64,000 nt of DNA from Candidatus Heimdallarchaeota archaeon (GCA_015522385.1 WAMJ01000173.1:1-64000), one strand, 5' to 3'. Shown: positions 1-9,082, numbered from the stretch's first letter. Notes: generated by a model not told the origin, from the sequence alone. Program-made: numbers and translations.

Positions 1-621
1 GCCACCGAGTGGAACCGGTTGGACATCACCGATGTCCGGACGGGGTTGAGACTGACCGAGCGGGAGGAGGACGACCTGCCCTATGAGGAGAACGAGGATG
101 GCAAATACCTCGCGGACTACTTCCACTGCAGTCTTCTTGCTTCACCCGGGGAGAAGAAACTCGTTGACAATGGCTGGATCTGGTCCCCCATCGGCGCTCC
201 GAAGATCTTCGATATCGAGAAGTGGCTACAGGATCCGTGGCATACCGACGACGATGAATCATACGATATCCCGAAATTCTCCCATTACTACTGGGACGGC
301 CCCATATGCTGGATAAATGATACTCTGCTCGCCATATACGGGTTCGGGCAGGACGATCTTAACATGTTGGATGCCGTCCTCATCTACGACGCTGACAGCA
401 AGGAGTTCGTCTCATGGTTCCCTGGTCCGAGGGGTGAGTTCTATTTCGACACATACCTCTACTGCGTACACAAGGATGACTTCTCCATCTGGGACATTAA
501 TACAGGTGAGAGATTGCTGTTAGCAGAGGTAGAAGTCATAGGTCTCGATCCGCGGTCAAAGACAGTCGTGACAAAACGAGGGGACTCCCTCATTCTCCAC
601 TCAATTGTTCCTGTGGACTGA
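1..621 (+). CDS. C-terminal part of a beta-propeller/WD40-like protein (partial at left edge)
   Basis: The frame is open from base 1 (EWNRLDITDVRTG...), so the start lies upstream and only about 206 residues are visible. The text has the rhythm of repeated propeller blades: 'LDITDVRTG', 'MLDAVLIYDADSKEFVSW' and 'DDFSIWDINTGERL' each end in a D-x-x-T/S-G-like turn, and the protein is rich in Trp, Asp and Tyr. I recall bacterial proteins of this kind (N-R-L-D-x-T-D-x-x-T-G start, then a W-D-x-x-x-W-L stretch), all of unknown function. No signal or membrane segment is visible in this part. A TTG at 19 could be read as a start, but the same coding pattern continues upstream of it. The last 32 bases overlap the convergent gene on the other strand. 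Confidence 0.7.
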   Translation, partial: ATEWNRLDITDVRTGLRLTEREEDDLPYEENEDGKYLADYFHCSLLASPGEKKLVDNGWIWSPIGAPKIFDIEKWLQDPWHTDDDESYDIPKFSHYYWDGPICWINDTLLAIYGFGQDDLNMLDAVLIYDADSKEFVSWFPGPRGEFYFDTYLYCVHKDDFSIWDINTGERLLLAEVEVIGLDPRSKTVVTKRGDSLILHSIVPVD

Positions 622-1738
622 CCTCTACCACGCCCCTCACGACCGATTCAATCCTATCGACATCGAACTCGAACGAGTCAGGTTCGACCACAGATGCCAC
701 GGACTCCGAGATGAGCTTAGCAAGAGCTTCGAGATACTTTGTGGGCTGGGCAGTGATGACAATTGTCGTGACACCCTCTGCCCTATCGAACAGGAGGTAG
801 TAGTCCCCCATCTGTATTGATCTGAGCTTACCTGCTATCTTCGTACCCTCCCTCAGCACCGTCTGTATGGCGAAGATTGCCCCACTAATTAGTGACTCAT
901 CCATGTGGGATTCATCACTGGGTGAGTATTGGTAGAGTGCCATTCCCGACGGGTTCATCAGGATGATCTTCTCGATCCTCTGAATCTGGAGCAAACTAAA
1001 TGACCTGTATCTCACGAGAGCGAAGTACCACAGGGCATCGATGGTCAAGTAGATGATCGACGGGATAATGGTGAACCAGAGGAAAGTGAAGCTGTTGAGC
1101 TCTGGTAGTGGATCACTAGGGGACGTGAACATCATAAGTCCCACCATGATAAACAGGGGTGCCCCGAGGTAGTCTGCAGCGATGATATATCTGAGTAGCT
1201 TGATCGGTCCTTTCTGGATATCTGTAGCGTAGTTCTCCATTCTCCCCAGCAACCTGAAGAGGGTGATTGCCACGTAGAAGAAGAAGAGGGGTACCGTCAA
1301 CTGGACGAACAGGCTGAACTGTGACTGGATGGCTTGGGCGATGACCTCGTTTCTGGTCAGGAATATGAAGATGATTGTCATGGTGGCAAAAGCGCTCGCT
1401 GCTGATATCCTGACGTTGTCGAAATGTGTGCTCCAGTAGGACTCGGCTATGATGACCATCAGGAAACCCACGATGATTCCTCCGAGTGCCACGGTGTCCG
1501 AGAGGAGCTCGGTCTCTGGAGAGATGTACAGCCTTATCCCCTGCCCTATTGCGATTAGCGTTCTTGTTGTAAAGAGGAGGATGAAGAGCAGTCCGATTTG
1601 GATTCTCTGCTTCCTGTATTCCACGAGGTTAATTCCCAAGTACCACAGGTTGAGGAGTGCAGTTGCACCTATGATGACCAGTGCTGTGTATAGCAGGGTC
1701 TGGGTTATCATTGAAACATAGTGTGCAAATTGGTACAA
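590..1738 (-). CDS. 7TM membrane protein with C-terminal longin/roadblock-like sensor domain
   Basis: 382 residues. Seven hydrophobic segments can be seen near residues 11-33, 46-68, 81-102, 111-129, 142-164, 184-206 and 217-241. A soluble C-terminal domain (about 250-382) follows, beginning 'IQRIEKIILMNPSGMALYQY' and continuing 'DESLISGAIFAIQTVLREG' and 'MGDYYLLFDRAEGVTTIVIT'. This strand-loop-strand, helix, two-strand pattern is what I know from the small longin-like sensor domains common in Asgard and some other archaea; that assignment is inference. The likely start is TTG at 1738, with a TATA-like AATATA about 28 bases upstream (around 1766). ATG at 1711 (residue 10) is the alternative. 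The function is unknown, but the layout (7TM plus small cytoplasmic domain) suggests sensing or membrane-linked regulation. It overlaps the convergent gene ending at 621. Confidence 0.65.
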   Translation of the reverse strand: MYQFAHYVSMITQTLLYTALVIIGATALLNLWYLGINLVEYRKQRIQIGLLFILLFTTRTLIAIGQGIRLYISPETELLSDTVALGGIIVGFLMVIIAESYWSTHFDNVRISAASAFATMTIIFIFLTRNEVIAQAIQSQFSLFVQLTVPLFFFYVAITLFRLLGRMENYATDIQKGPIKLLRYIIAADYLGAPLFIMVGLMMFTSPSDPLPELNSFTFLWFTIIPSIIYLTIDALWYFALVRYRSFSLLQIQRIEKIILMNPSGMALYQYSPSDESHMDESLISGAIFAIQTVLREGTKIAGKLRSIQMGDYYLLFDRAEGVTTIVITAQPTKYLEALAKLISESVASVVEPDSFEFDVDRIESVVRGVVEVSPQEQLSGE

Positions 1739-1784
1739 AAAGGTTTTCAGCCAAGAGGTCTCGGTATATTCTGCTCCTGTCGTC

Positions 1785-2723
1785 TCAAGTCATATGGGAT
1801 CTGTACCAGTTGAGCGTTTCCTCTATCCCTTCTTCCAGTGGAGTAATCCTGAAGTCATAGCTCTGCATGAACTTCTCATGGCTCACGAGGTAGGGCTTCT
1901 CGAACTCGTACAGCATCTCAACTACTTCCCCTATGATCTTGTTGAAGATGCCGATGATCCTAAGTGGTGTCCTTCCCAGCGTAGAAAACTTAGGCGCCGT
2001 GCCTGCTATTCTGTACACCTTGGTGAGGAACTCCCTCTGTGTCACTGCGGGTGCAGATGGGAGGTGCCATACCTGCCCGTACGCCTCTCTGTCCTCTGCA
2101 ACCATGATCGAAGCCCTGGCGAGATCCGGAGTGTACGCGATCTGATGGGGGTGGTCAAGGCTACCGAAGACCTGCGACCTCTTCCCCCTCAACGCAGGTA
2201 TGAAAACCCGGGAGCCGTAGAAGGAATTCTCTCCCACCGTGGGGCCGTAGAAATCTGGTGCCCTCACGATAACTACATTGATCCTGCCGTCGTTGTGGGC
2301 GTCCAAGAACATCTTGGAACTCTCCGCTCTCACCTTGCCCTTCCTGCCTGTGGAGGTCCACGGCATCTCCTCGTGGAGAGGTTTCATGGCGTCCTCGGGA
2401 TACATGTAGAGATTGTCTGCCACGAGGATGGGGACGCCAGTCTGCTCTGCCGCTGAGATCACTGTCCTTGTCAGCGGGATCAGGTCACTAGTCCACTTAT
2501 TGTACGGAAGGTTGACGCAGTGGTAGACCTGCGCAGCGTCCTCAATGAGCTCTGCTAACCTGTCCTTGTCCGTGATATCTGCCGCGACCATCTCAACCTC
2601 AGGGGGCACCGCTGCCCTGCCTGATCTGTTGATACCTCTGACCTTCTTCCCCTGCTTTACTAACTCGTGGGTGATGGCTGATCCCCAGCCGCCACTTGCT
2701 CCTAACACAACGTGTATGTCCAT
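1785..2723 (-). CDS. NAD(P)-dependent epimerase/reductase-like protein (extended SDR)
   Basis: 312 residues starting MDIHVVLGASGGWGSAI, a Rossmann GxxGxxG-type nucleotide-binding motif (GASGGWG) right at the N-terminus. 'VYHCVNLPYNKW' and 'PDFYGPTVGENSFYG' are typical of extended short-chain dehydrogenases of the NAD-epimerase type; the catalytic Tyr is probably in 'DNLYMYPED', which I cannot confirm. The substrate is unknown. The frame stays open upstream to 2804, but those extra 27 codons are translated operator repeats and include the TATA box. ATG at 2723 has TATA-like CTTATAAG centred 25 bases upstream, which fits a leaderless start. It is divergent from a TetR-family gene, and palindromes flank its TATA box, so it is very probably the target of that repressor. 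Confidence 0.85.
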   Translation of the reverse strand: MDIHVVLGASGGWGSAITHELVKQGKKVRGINRSGRAAVPPEVEMVAADITDKDRLAELIEDAAQVYHCVNLPYNKWTSDLIPLTRTVISAAEQTGVPILVADNLYMYPEDAMKPLHEEMPWTSTGRKGKVRAESSKMFLDAHNDGRINVVIVRAPDFYGPTVGENSFYGSRVFIPALRGKRSQVFGSLDHPHQIAYTPDLARASIMVAEDREAYGQVWHLPSAPAVTQREFLTKVYRIAGTAPKFSTLGRTPLRIIGIFNKIIGEVVEMLYEFEKPYLVSHEKFMQSYDFRITPLEEGIEETLNWYRSHMT

Positions 2724-2724
2724 G

Positions 2725-2814
2725 ATGCGAACCATCATTCGCATCTTATAAGGTTTGCGAACAAACATTCGCAAATGCGAACAAACATTCGCAAATGCGA
2801 ACAATTATTCGCAT
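2725..2814. promoter_or_regulatory. Four-copy palindromic operator array in the epimerase promoter
   Basis: Four 20-base palindromes with half-sites TGCGAA/TTCGCA and 6-base spacers lie at 2725-2744, 2755-2774, 2775-2794 and 2795-2814. The last three are head to tail with an exact 20-base period. The TATA-like CTTATAAG (about 2745-2752) of the leftward gene lies between copies 1 and 2, and copy 1 ends two bases from its start codon. Such sites would block TBP/TFB or polymerase. The adjacent TetR protein is the obvious binder (inference). Confidence 0.85.
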
Positions 2815-2878
2815 ATTCTTGTGCACACATAATCATCTCTGCCTGCACGCTTAAGTACGTGAACGTAGAGGGGTCTAT

Positions 2879-3472
2879 GTGGCAAAGTACTCAATCGATC
2901 AGGTCATCGATGCGGGGATACGTGCATACGCTAAGTTCGGTGAGGACTTCACCATGAGCAACGTTGCGGATGAACTGGGGACCAGACCTTCTTCTCTCTA
3001 CAGGCACATCCCAAATAAGCGGGAGCTGTACTTTGCAATGGTCACCCGTGAGTTCAACCGCTTCAACATGAGGATAGAGGAGTTCGCGTCCGACAATCCA
3101 CAGGGTGATGTCATGAGGTTCGTCGGCTCCATGATCCTGAAGATCGGCCGGGAGGACTTCGGGCTCTTCAAGCTGATGTTCGTGTCCAGACCTCCACCGG
3201 CTCCGACCGATTACTCCCCGGGTCATTTCGAGCTGCAGTGCAATCCCCGGACGATACACAACCTCCTCGGGATTGTGAGGAGACTAGGGATCGACGAGGA
3301 TCCTGTGCTCCTCACGTACACACTTATGTCCCTTGTGCTGGGGGGGTCGATACTCACCTCTGAGGTGTACTCGAGCCTCAATGAAGGGATACTTCCTAAG
3401 GAGAGGTATTCCGAGTTCCATGAATACTTACTGGGGATGGTGGGTAGGTTGCTTGAGAATATGGGGGAGTAG
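2879..3472 (+). CDS. TetR/AcrR-family transcriptional regulator
   Basis: 197 residues. The N-terminal ~55 residues form the TetR helix-turn-helix: 'QVIDAGIRAYAKFGEDFTMS', then 'NVADELGTRPSSLYRHIPNK' as the recognition region, then 'RELYFAMV'. The remainder is an alpha-helical ligand/dimer domain without a recognisable ligand signature. GTG at 2879 is chosen because TATA-like CTTAAGTA lies about 25 bases upstream (2850-2857) and the helix-turn-helix begins directly after it. The gene is divergent from the epimerase, with the palindrome array between them. The array lies upstream of this gene's own TATA box, so autorepression would be weaker than control of the neighbour. Confidence 0.92.
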   Translation: MAKYSIDQVIDAGIRAYAKFGEDFTMSNVADELGTRPSSLYRHIPNKRELYFAMVTREFNRFNMRIEEFASDNPQGDVMRFVGSMILKIGREDFGLFKLMFVSRPPPAPTDYSPGHFELQCNPRTIHNLLGIVRRLGIDEDPVLLTYTLMSLVLGGSILTSEVYSSLNEGILPKERYSEFHEYLLGMVGRLLENMGE

Positions 3473-3490
3473 CAGGGATAGTTGCCCCAT

Positions 3491-4555
3491 CTACATTTTG
3501 GTTATGTCTCTAAGAACATCTTCGGATATCCTTCCTTTGAGTACGAGTTGCATGAGTTTACCTCCGTCTGTGAAGCCCAGCGGGATAAGATTTAAGGCAA
3601 TTAGGAGCATATTTGCCCCGACGAAGTATTTTGCTATAGCCGTAGTGGGAACAAAGAGTTGAGTGGCTAGTGATACCGCAAGGATGATAATATTGACCAG
3701 TAATCCCGCTCCTAATACCTCTCTCATCCTTTGTCTCTTGCCCTCATCCTCAATACGTAAGAGAAGGGGAATATATTCGGATGTCGATGGTCTGTCCACC
3801 TTTTTCTTTTTCTTCTTCATCCGAGCAATCACCCTCCTCAGACCTTCCAATTCAGGATCGTCATAGACAGTTACTTCCTCCTGTTCCCTCTGCTTTTGGT
3901 TGTCGGGTACCGTCTCTTTCTGCTGTCCCTCCCTCTCTTCCTCCTTGGGATTGTCGAGTACAGTAGCTTCACACTTTATACCCTGTTTCGATTCTACCTC
4001 TACATTGGTTATATCCTTATTGAGAAATCCCTTAATGTCGATCTCAACATAGGCACCGTAAAGCACAGTGGGTACTGCAATCACTCCAACAGATCTGACC
4101 TCAATACCGTTGCTCACTGCGATGAGGGCATGTCCCAGTTCATGCAGAGCTATAGAGATGACCGCTGCTCCCCAGAAAAGCATGGAGTCAAAGTCCACCG
4201 ATGAATATGTATTCCAATGGTCAAAGGTTGCATAAATCACCGATCGGAAGGGTGGTGAGAAAACTGTGAAGATCATAATTCCGATGGTGAGTGGGAAGAT
4301 GACGATACTCGCTACTCCGATGGTGAAAGCCGCAGCGCTCACAAATGGTTTTATGGTCTCTGGGACTGATCTTCCCCACCTCCTAATCAGCGGATTCAGG
4401 TTCCGGGTGGCAAGTGCAAAGGGGTACATCTTGAACCCCTTGAACCAGATGTTCTTGACAGAGAATCGAATTCCAAGTAATACCTGAAGAGCGAGAATCA
4501 CCTGCCACCAGATATTGGACTTGAAAACCTCGTAGAGGATGTCATGAAGTCCCAT
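3491..4555 (-). CDS. Site-2-protease-like intramembrane metallopeptidase (M50)
   Basis: 354 residues with several membrane segments. The zinc-binding HExxH is seen as HELGHALIA near residue 138, inside a hydrophobic stretch. The second M50 signature, N-x-x-P-x-x-x-x-D-G-G, is seen near the C-terminus as NLIPLGFTDGGK. These are the three metal ligands of site-2 proteases, which cut transmembrane helices of anchored factors. Between the two catalytic parts is a very charged insert (about residues 175-260, with runs of E/K/Q and MKKKKKK) instead of a PDZ domain. ATG at 4555 (or 4558) fits a leaderless start, with TAATATAT about 22-25 bases upstream; the frame extends to 4666 but would swallow the promoter. 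It is divergent from a membrane-anchored protein that might be a partner or substrate (inference). Confidence 0.88.
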   Translation of the reverse strand: MGLHDILYEVFKSNIWWQVILALQVLLGIRFSVKNIWFKGFKMYPFALATRNLNPLIRRWGRSVPETIKPFVSAAAFTIGVASIVIFPLTIGIMIFTVFSPPFRSVIYATFDHWNTYSSVDFDSMLFWGAAVISIALHELGHALIAVSNGIEVRSVGVIAVPTVLYGAYVEIDIKGFLNKDITNVEVESKQGIKCEATVLDNPKEEEREGQQKETVPDNQKQREQEEVTVYDDPELEGLRRVIARMKKKKKKVDRPSTSEYIPLLLRIEDEGKRQRMREVLGAGLLVNIIILAVSLATQLFVPTTAIAKYFVGANMLLIALNLIPLGFTDGGKLMQLVLKGRISEDVLRDITKM

Positions 4556-4644
4556 CATTTCTCCCTCGAACTGAGATATATTAATGATTGGTGTACCTAA
4601 TATCTCCACGCGATTTTTATTAATATCCAAACTAGAGTACATTC

Positions 4645-5973
4645 GTGAAATACAGGTGGGCTGCACTGATTTCCGTTATTTTACTCTTTGTTGTTGTGGA
4701 CATTGCAGTTCCCCTTCTCAGCATGTCAAATGCCGCTGCGGTTCTTGGACTGGACTCGTCAACTGAGGAGTTCGGTGAGATCGCACAATACTATCCGTAC
4801 CTCCGGGAGGAGGGCATACACGTGGACAACGTGGAGGTACCTGACAACGGTCCCCTCTATTTCGTTGAGAGGACGTATAGGAAGAACTTTGAACTGGTAG
4901 ACGAGGTAATCCTATCTGGATTCCACGGAACAGCCGTTTTCTTGGATGTTGACACGAGACTAGAATTCTACGCCACCGAGGTACAGTTCTTCGCAGGGAG
5001 GGTCAACAGCACGCTCTACCTGAATGAGTATGTGGGGAAGATTCCACGACTGGTCTTTGTGAAGTCAATTCAAATTGGGGACACGAGCTACTTTGCAATG
5101 TACATGGACTACCCTAGACTTGTGGAGGGTGTCATCTCCTTCCAGGTCATCTTCCTCAAGCTCGAACGATTTGACCTTCAGGTCATAGGACAGTACTCCG
5201 GCGAGTCAGATCCCGTGGACTCCCCAATATCCGTCTATGGGAACAAGTTCTTCATCATGACTGGTGCTCCTGATGTCAATGAACGATCGGGGACTGTGAT
5301 TGATCTGGTGGTTTTTGACCCAGTGAAGGAAGAGGTAGAGCTTATACAGATAGACTTCCCTGCACTTTACTACAGGGTATCAAAGGCAGTCGGCTACAGG
5401 TTGTTCTCGTACAAAGGTAGGTTCTACCTCCTCCTCTCGAACATGAGTCTGATCCCCAATGTCTATTACGACAGCGTGTTCGACATCGAGGAGGAGAAGT
5501 TCGTTGGGGGATATGCCACTCTCCGCAACAATACTCAGATCGGTCTGATAGACACGTACAATACATACAAAAATACGATATTCCTCCCGAGGATATCCAT
5601 GAGGCAACTGGGAATAGAGGTAGTGCTAGGGTATTTCTTCAACCCGGACAAGAGTCCACAAGTGATGGCACTCACCAATATCCTCCTAGGGGTAGACGAG
5701 GAGTGGCTGTACGAGGACACCACTGCGTATTTACTTGAGGGGCAGTCGTCCATCTTCGCTATTTTCGTCAGAACCGACAGACAGTTCGCCATCTGGATCA
5801 CTCCCTCCTACATGGGTGCTGCGTGGGATCTTGGGCAGTCAGCTAGCATACAGTTAGTGGTCTTGGGGTTAGAGGGCACCGCTGTCATACTGCTGGTGAT
5901 CGACATGAAAAAGCAGTTGAGGTTGAGGAAGCCAGCAGACGAGGTTCTCTTTCCTGATCTGGTCGAGGGTTAG
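4645..5973 (+). CDS. Membrane-anchored extracytoplasmic protein of unknown function
   Basis: 442 residues. A signal/anchor segment (about 5-27, 'WAALISVILLFVVVDIAVPL') is followed by roughly 360 mostly beta-rich residues and then one C-terminal membrane helix ('IQLVVLGLEGTAVILLVIDM') with a short basic tail. The large middle part, with regular Tyr/Phe-rich strands, could be a propeller or lectin-like fold, but I recognise no family. GTG at 4645 is preceded by TATA-like TTTATTAATA centred about 26 bases upstream. The divergent promoter region is shared with the site-2 protease, whose natural clients are single-pass anchored proteins like this one. Confidence 0.7.
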   Translation: MKYRWAALISVILLFVVVDIAVPLLSMSNAAAVLGLDSSTEEFGEIAQYYPYLREEGIHVDNVEVPDNGPLYFVERTYRKNFELVDEVILSGFHGTAVFLDVDTRLEFYATEVQFFAGRVNSTLYLNEYVGKIPRLVFVKSIQIGDTSYFAMYMDYPRLVEGVISFQVIFLKLERFDLQVIGQYSGESDPVDSPISVYGNKFFIMTGAPDVNERSGTVIDLVVFDPVKEEVELIQIDFPALYYRVSKAVGYRLFSYKGRFYLLLSNMSLIPNVYYDSVFDIEEEKFVGGYATLRNNTQIGLIDTYNTYKNTIFLPRISMRQLGIEVVLGYFFNPDKSPQVMALTNILLGVDEEWLYEDTTAYLLEGQSSIFAIFVRTDRQFAIWITPSYMGAAWDLGQSASIQLVVLGLEGTAVILLVIDMKKQLRLRKPADEVLFPDLVEG

Positions 5974-6105
5974 ATTGTATACTATATTATAGTAATTTAT
6001 GTTCATGGAACAGTTATTTATTACTACAGCTGGTGTAGTCACGTACAATGACTTCTCGTTTTACTAGGCATTTAATTAATTGAAACCCAATAATCAAGCA
6101 GTCTT

Positions 6106-7716
6106 ATGATCCACAGTCGCCATTATTCAATTACCATGAAGCGGTTATCTAGCACCTTGCTGGCACTTCTGTTAATGTTTACATTCATTAGCACTGGTTC
6201 AGCACTGACAGTAACCGGGAGTGCCCCTACATTCGTTGTAGATCAGCTCCCACCACCCGGTGATAACGCCACCCTGCCCAGACCCATTGACGTCGATTTT
6301 GGAACTCCAGTGTCCGTTAGTGGAAACGAATCTGTGCAGTTGATGACACCATCGGGAATATATGTGAATGTCACCCCTGGAGACAGTGTTGACATCACAA
6401 TTGACATGAATACCACGAACCCCTATAGTGCGGTTCCCGAAGGGCTTGTCTCCTTGGGTATTTTCTTGCAGATAGAGATGAACGACACCAGTGTCGATGT
6501 GGATGCGACAATTGCGATCCCGTTCAACGACAGCATGGTCGAGGGCATCGACGCAGACACATTAGAGTTCAGGTTCTACAACGAGACTTCAGGTCTCTGG
6601 GACTCAGTCCCGAGTTGGGTGGATTTGGACAGTAAGGTGGTCTACGGTAACACCACTCATTTCAGTACGTGGACTGTCACTGGAGATGAATCCACCGATC
6701 AGACCCCTCCGTCCCCACCTGAACCCCCCGTGAATGACTCACGGATACCCGTGAATGTCACACTTGGTAGTCCTGTCTCCATCAGAGGAAACGAGTCTGT
6801 TCAGTTAGTCACACCCTCAGGGATCTACGTTAACGTCACACCGAGTGAGGGTGTCGAGATCACAGTCAACATGACGACATCGAACCCCTACAGTGAAGTA
6901 CCAGAGGGTCTCGTCTCCATTGGTGTCTTCTTGGAGATTGAGATGAATGACACAAGTGTAGACGTGGACGCAACAATAGCCATCCCGTACAACGAAAGTA
7001 TCGGTGTAGATCCCTCGACACTTGTCCTCCAGTTCTACAACGTAACGTCTGGTGAATGGGAATCTGTTCCCAGTTGGGTTGACACTGCGAATAATATGGT
7101 GTTTGGTAACACCACGCACTTTAGCACTTGGACAGCCACGGGTGAGGAGTCTCCCGATCAGACCACCCCTCCCGTCACCGGTCCACCAGAGGCTGTGCCT
7201 GGTGTGCCTTTCGAGGTGGAGCTAGGAAAACCAGTGGCAGTCTCACCCGGTAGCAGGGTAGAGCTCGTCACGCCGTCTGGTGTCTCAGTAGCCGTCACCC
7301 CTGGCTCTGGTGTCGAGATCACCATCGACGAATTCTCGGCTAACCCCGCTGGAGATATTCCAACTGGTCTCGCTTCCCTTGGGCTATACCTGAGTATAGA
7401 GATGAATGACTCCGATGTTGAGATCGATGCTACACTTTCACTCCCATATCAGGCAAGTGATGTAGCTGATCTAGCAATTGAGACACTCGTATTCCGTTTC
7501 TACAATGAGGCGACTGGAACGTGGGACGCTGTTCCCAGTTGGGTGGACACCGAGAACAACATGGTCTACGGTAACACCACTCACTTCAGCACATGGACAG
7601 TAACTGGCGATGTACCCGAGGACTCGAGCACAACACTTGCTGAGACCCCACTTATCGCGGAGTTCATGATCGCCAGCTTGCTCACGGTCACCGTTCTCCA
7701 GAGAAGACGGAATTAG
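6106..7716 (+). CDS. Secreted, C-terminally anchored protein with three tandem ~133-residue domains
   Basis: 536 residues. A basic start and hydrophobic core form a signal peptide (about 12-34, 'KRLSSTLLALLLMFTFIST'). Three homologous domains follow at about 61-194, 215-346 and 367-501. Each opens with 'xPVxxxxxxSVQLxTPSGIYVNVTP' and closes with 'VPSWVD...NTTHFSTWTxTG'. Pro/Thr-rich linkers join them. N-x-S/T glycosylation sites are frequent, as expected for an archaeal surface protein. The C-terminus has a short hydrophobic helix then RRR, a single anchor. ATG at 6106 follows TATA-like TTTAATTAAT by about 30 bases; ATG at 6136 is an alternative start. The downstream protein (7808) carries one diverged copy of the same domain, so both probably belong to one surface structure. 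Confidence 0.8.
   Translation: MIHSRHYSITMKRLSSTLLALLLMFTFISTGSALTVTGSAPTFVVDQLPPPGDNATLPRPIDVDFGTPVSVSGNESVQLMTPSGIYVNVTPGDSVDITIDMNTTNPYSAVPEGLVSLGIFLQIEMNDTSVDVDATIAIPFNDSMVEGIDADTLEFRFYNETSGLWDSVPSWVDLDSKVVYGNTTHFSTWTVTGDESTDQTPPSPPEPPVNDSRIPVNVTLGSPVSIRGNESVQLVTPSGIYVNVTPSEGVEITVNMTTSNPYSEVPEGLVSIGVFLEIEMNDTSVDVDATIAIPYNESIGVDPSTLVLQFYNVTSGEWESVPSWVDTANNMVFGNTTHFSTWTATGEESPDQTTPPVTGPPEAVPGVPFEVELGKPVAVSPGSRVELVTPSGVSVAVTPGSGVEITIDEFSANPAGDIPTGLASLGLYLSIEMNDSDVEIDATLSLPYQASDVADLAIETLVFRFYNEATGTWDAVPSWVDTENNMVYGNTTHFSTWTVTGDVPEDSSTTLAETPLIAEFMIASLLTVTVLQRRRN
6286..7608 (+). repeat. Three tandem coding repeats of ~400 bases
   Basis: DNA encoding the three homologous domains: about 6286-6687, 6748-7143 and 7204-7608. 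Copies 1 and 2 are the most alike at protein level ('TPSGIYVNVTP', 'MNDTSVDVDATIAIP'), and copy 3 has drifted ('TPSGVSVAVTP', 'MNDSDVEIDATLSLP'). This points to successive internal duplication. Confidence 0.8.
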
Positions 7717-7807
7717 CTCATAATTGTAGAATTTTTCTGAAAATCTAGTACATTTCTCTCCTTTCATTTATATGTATTCAACAACCTACTAGTAGAGGAC
7801 AGTGAAT

Positions 7808-9082
7808 ATGAAAGCTCCAACTCTAATTATTTTCTTACTACTGCTCACAATAGCTCCAGCTAGGGCAGACAGTATTGCTCAGATATCCTCATCCATTGTC
7901 AATTACTCACACTTTCCGCTTGCGCCTAGTGATGGTGAGGATCTCACAGTCACCGCGTCTATCTCGGTCCTTCCCCCTGACTTTGACAATCTCACGCTCG
8001 TCTACTCGGTGGATAATGGTGGGTCAGTGAGGGTTGTGATGGATTCTCTGGGAGGGACGCAGTACTCGGGAGTTATCCCCGGGCAGACGGATGGGTCGAT
8101 AATCAGATACTACATCGAGTTATATTACGGAGGTGCTCTACAGGACAGGAAGCCCACGGACTATGAGGTGGAGGTAGTGGTTGGTGTGCAGGGTCCTATC
8201 CATGTAATTGTCAATCCTGGAGTGCCACAGGATCTGCCCAAGGGTAATTATTCACTCTCCGATGCTGATGGGTCTATCTTTCTTAACATCTCAATCACTG
8301 CATCGGTTGAACTGAACCTGACCTTGACAGATCGTGATCTTGCTCCTGAGATACCTGGTAATGCTCTGATATCCGACCTCTTCTCTATCGAGGTGAATAA
8401 TTCTGATGCGATCTCCAATGCGGAGATTCTGATCCCGTATGACGAGACGGTTCTTGATGACCTAGGAGCAATCGAGGCAGGTCTGATTCTCCTGACCCGG
8501 GAGGACTCCACATCGGACTGGGAGGTGTACCCCTCGACGCTGTTCCTCGACGAAAACATAGTTGTTGCAAATATTTCACATTTCTCTGAATGGGCAGTTG
8601 GAACTAAGAGTGCCACTCTCCGTATCTTGGACATGGAGTACGATGAGACGGTTGATCTGGATACGTCTGAGTTGATCGAGGTCACAGTTTCCAACATCGG
8701 TAACACCCTTGCAGAGAACGTCAGTACACGTGTCTTCCTCCCGGATGGTCTTCTCCTGACTAATGAAAGTGACACACTCACGACCTCCGAGCTCCGACCC
8801 CTGCAGAACCTTACTGTATCTTGGAGTTTCTTCGCGGACAAAGATGGTTTTTACACCATAGTTGTCGTCTCCGATGGGGCAAACACCGATGAAGAAATCG
8901 TGGAGATCATTATTGAGGTTGGCGATGGCATATCCGACGATCTGGTGGACTCTTCATCCCCTTCTGGGGAGTCGAACACCAATTCTGCGAATGCCAGCTT
9001 CACCGTTCCCTTGATATCACTAATTCTTTTGGACATAATATTGAGAACGGGTAGAAAGATGAATAATACGTGGAATCTCTGA
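7808..9082 (+). CDS. Secreted anchored protein: one copy of the neighbour's repeat domain plus a CARDB-like domain
   Basis: 424 residues from ATG at 7808; GTG at 7802 is also in frame. The signal peptide 'MKAPTLIIFLLLLTIAPARA' ends at an A-x-A site. Residues ~25-120 are beta-rich and resemble an Ig-like ligand-binding module ('VDNGGSVRVVMDSLGG'). Residues ~130-265 are a diverged copy of the repeat found three times in the preceding protein and end 'VANISHFSEWAVG' against 'GNTTHFSTWTVTG'. Residues ~270-370 look like a CARDB/NPCBM-type adhesion domain ('IEVTVSNIGNTLAENVSTRV'). A hydrophobic anchor and basic tail close the protein. TATA-like TTTATATG lies at 7767-7774. The stop is 15 bases before the next start, so the two are probably co-transcribed. 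Confidence 0.75.
   Translation: MKAPTLIIFLLLLTIAPARADSIAQISSSIVNYSHFPLAPSDGEDLTVTASISVLPPDFDNLTLVYSVDNGGSVRVVMDSLGGTQYSGVIPGQTDGSIIRYYIELYYGGALQDRKPTDYEVEVVVGVQGPIHVIVNPGVPQDLPKGNYSLSDADGSIFLNISITASVELNLTLTDRDLAPEIPGNALISDLFSIEVNNSDAISNAEILIPYDETVLDDLGAIEAGLILLTREDSTSDWEVYPSTLFLDENIVVANISHFSEWAVGTKSATLRILDMEYDETVDLDTSELIEVTVSNIGNTLAENVSTRVFLPDGLLLTNESDTLTTSELRPLQNLTVSWSFFADKDGFYTIVVVSDGANTDEEIVEIIIEVGDGISDDLVDSSSPSGESNTNSANASFTVPLISLILLDIILRTGRKMNNTWNL

Noticed and set aside
2725..2814. Direct repeats that could suggest CRISPR or an origin iteron array
   Set aside because: Each unit is a palindrome, placed around a TATA box beside a TetR gene; operator is the simpler reading.
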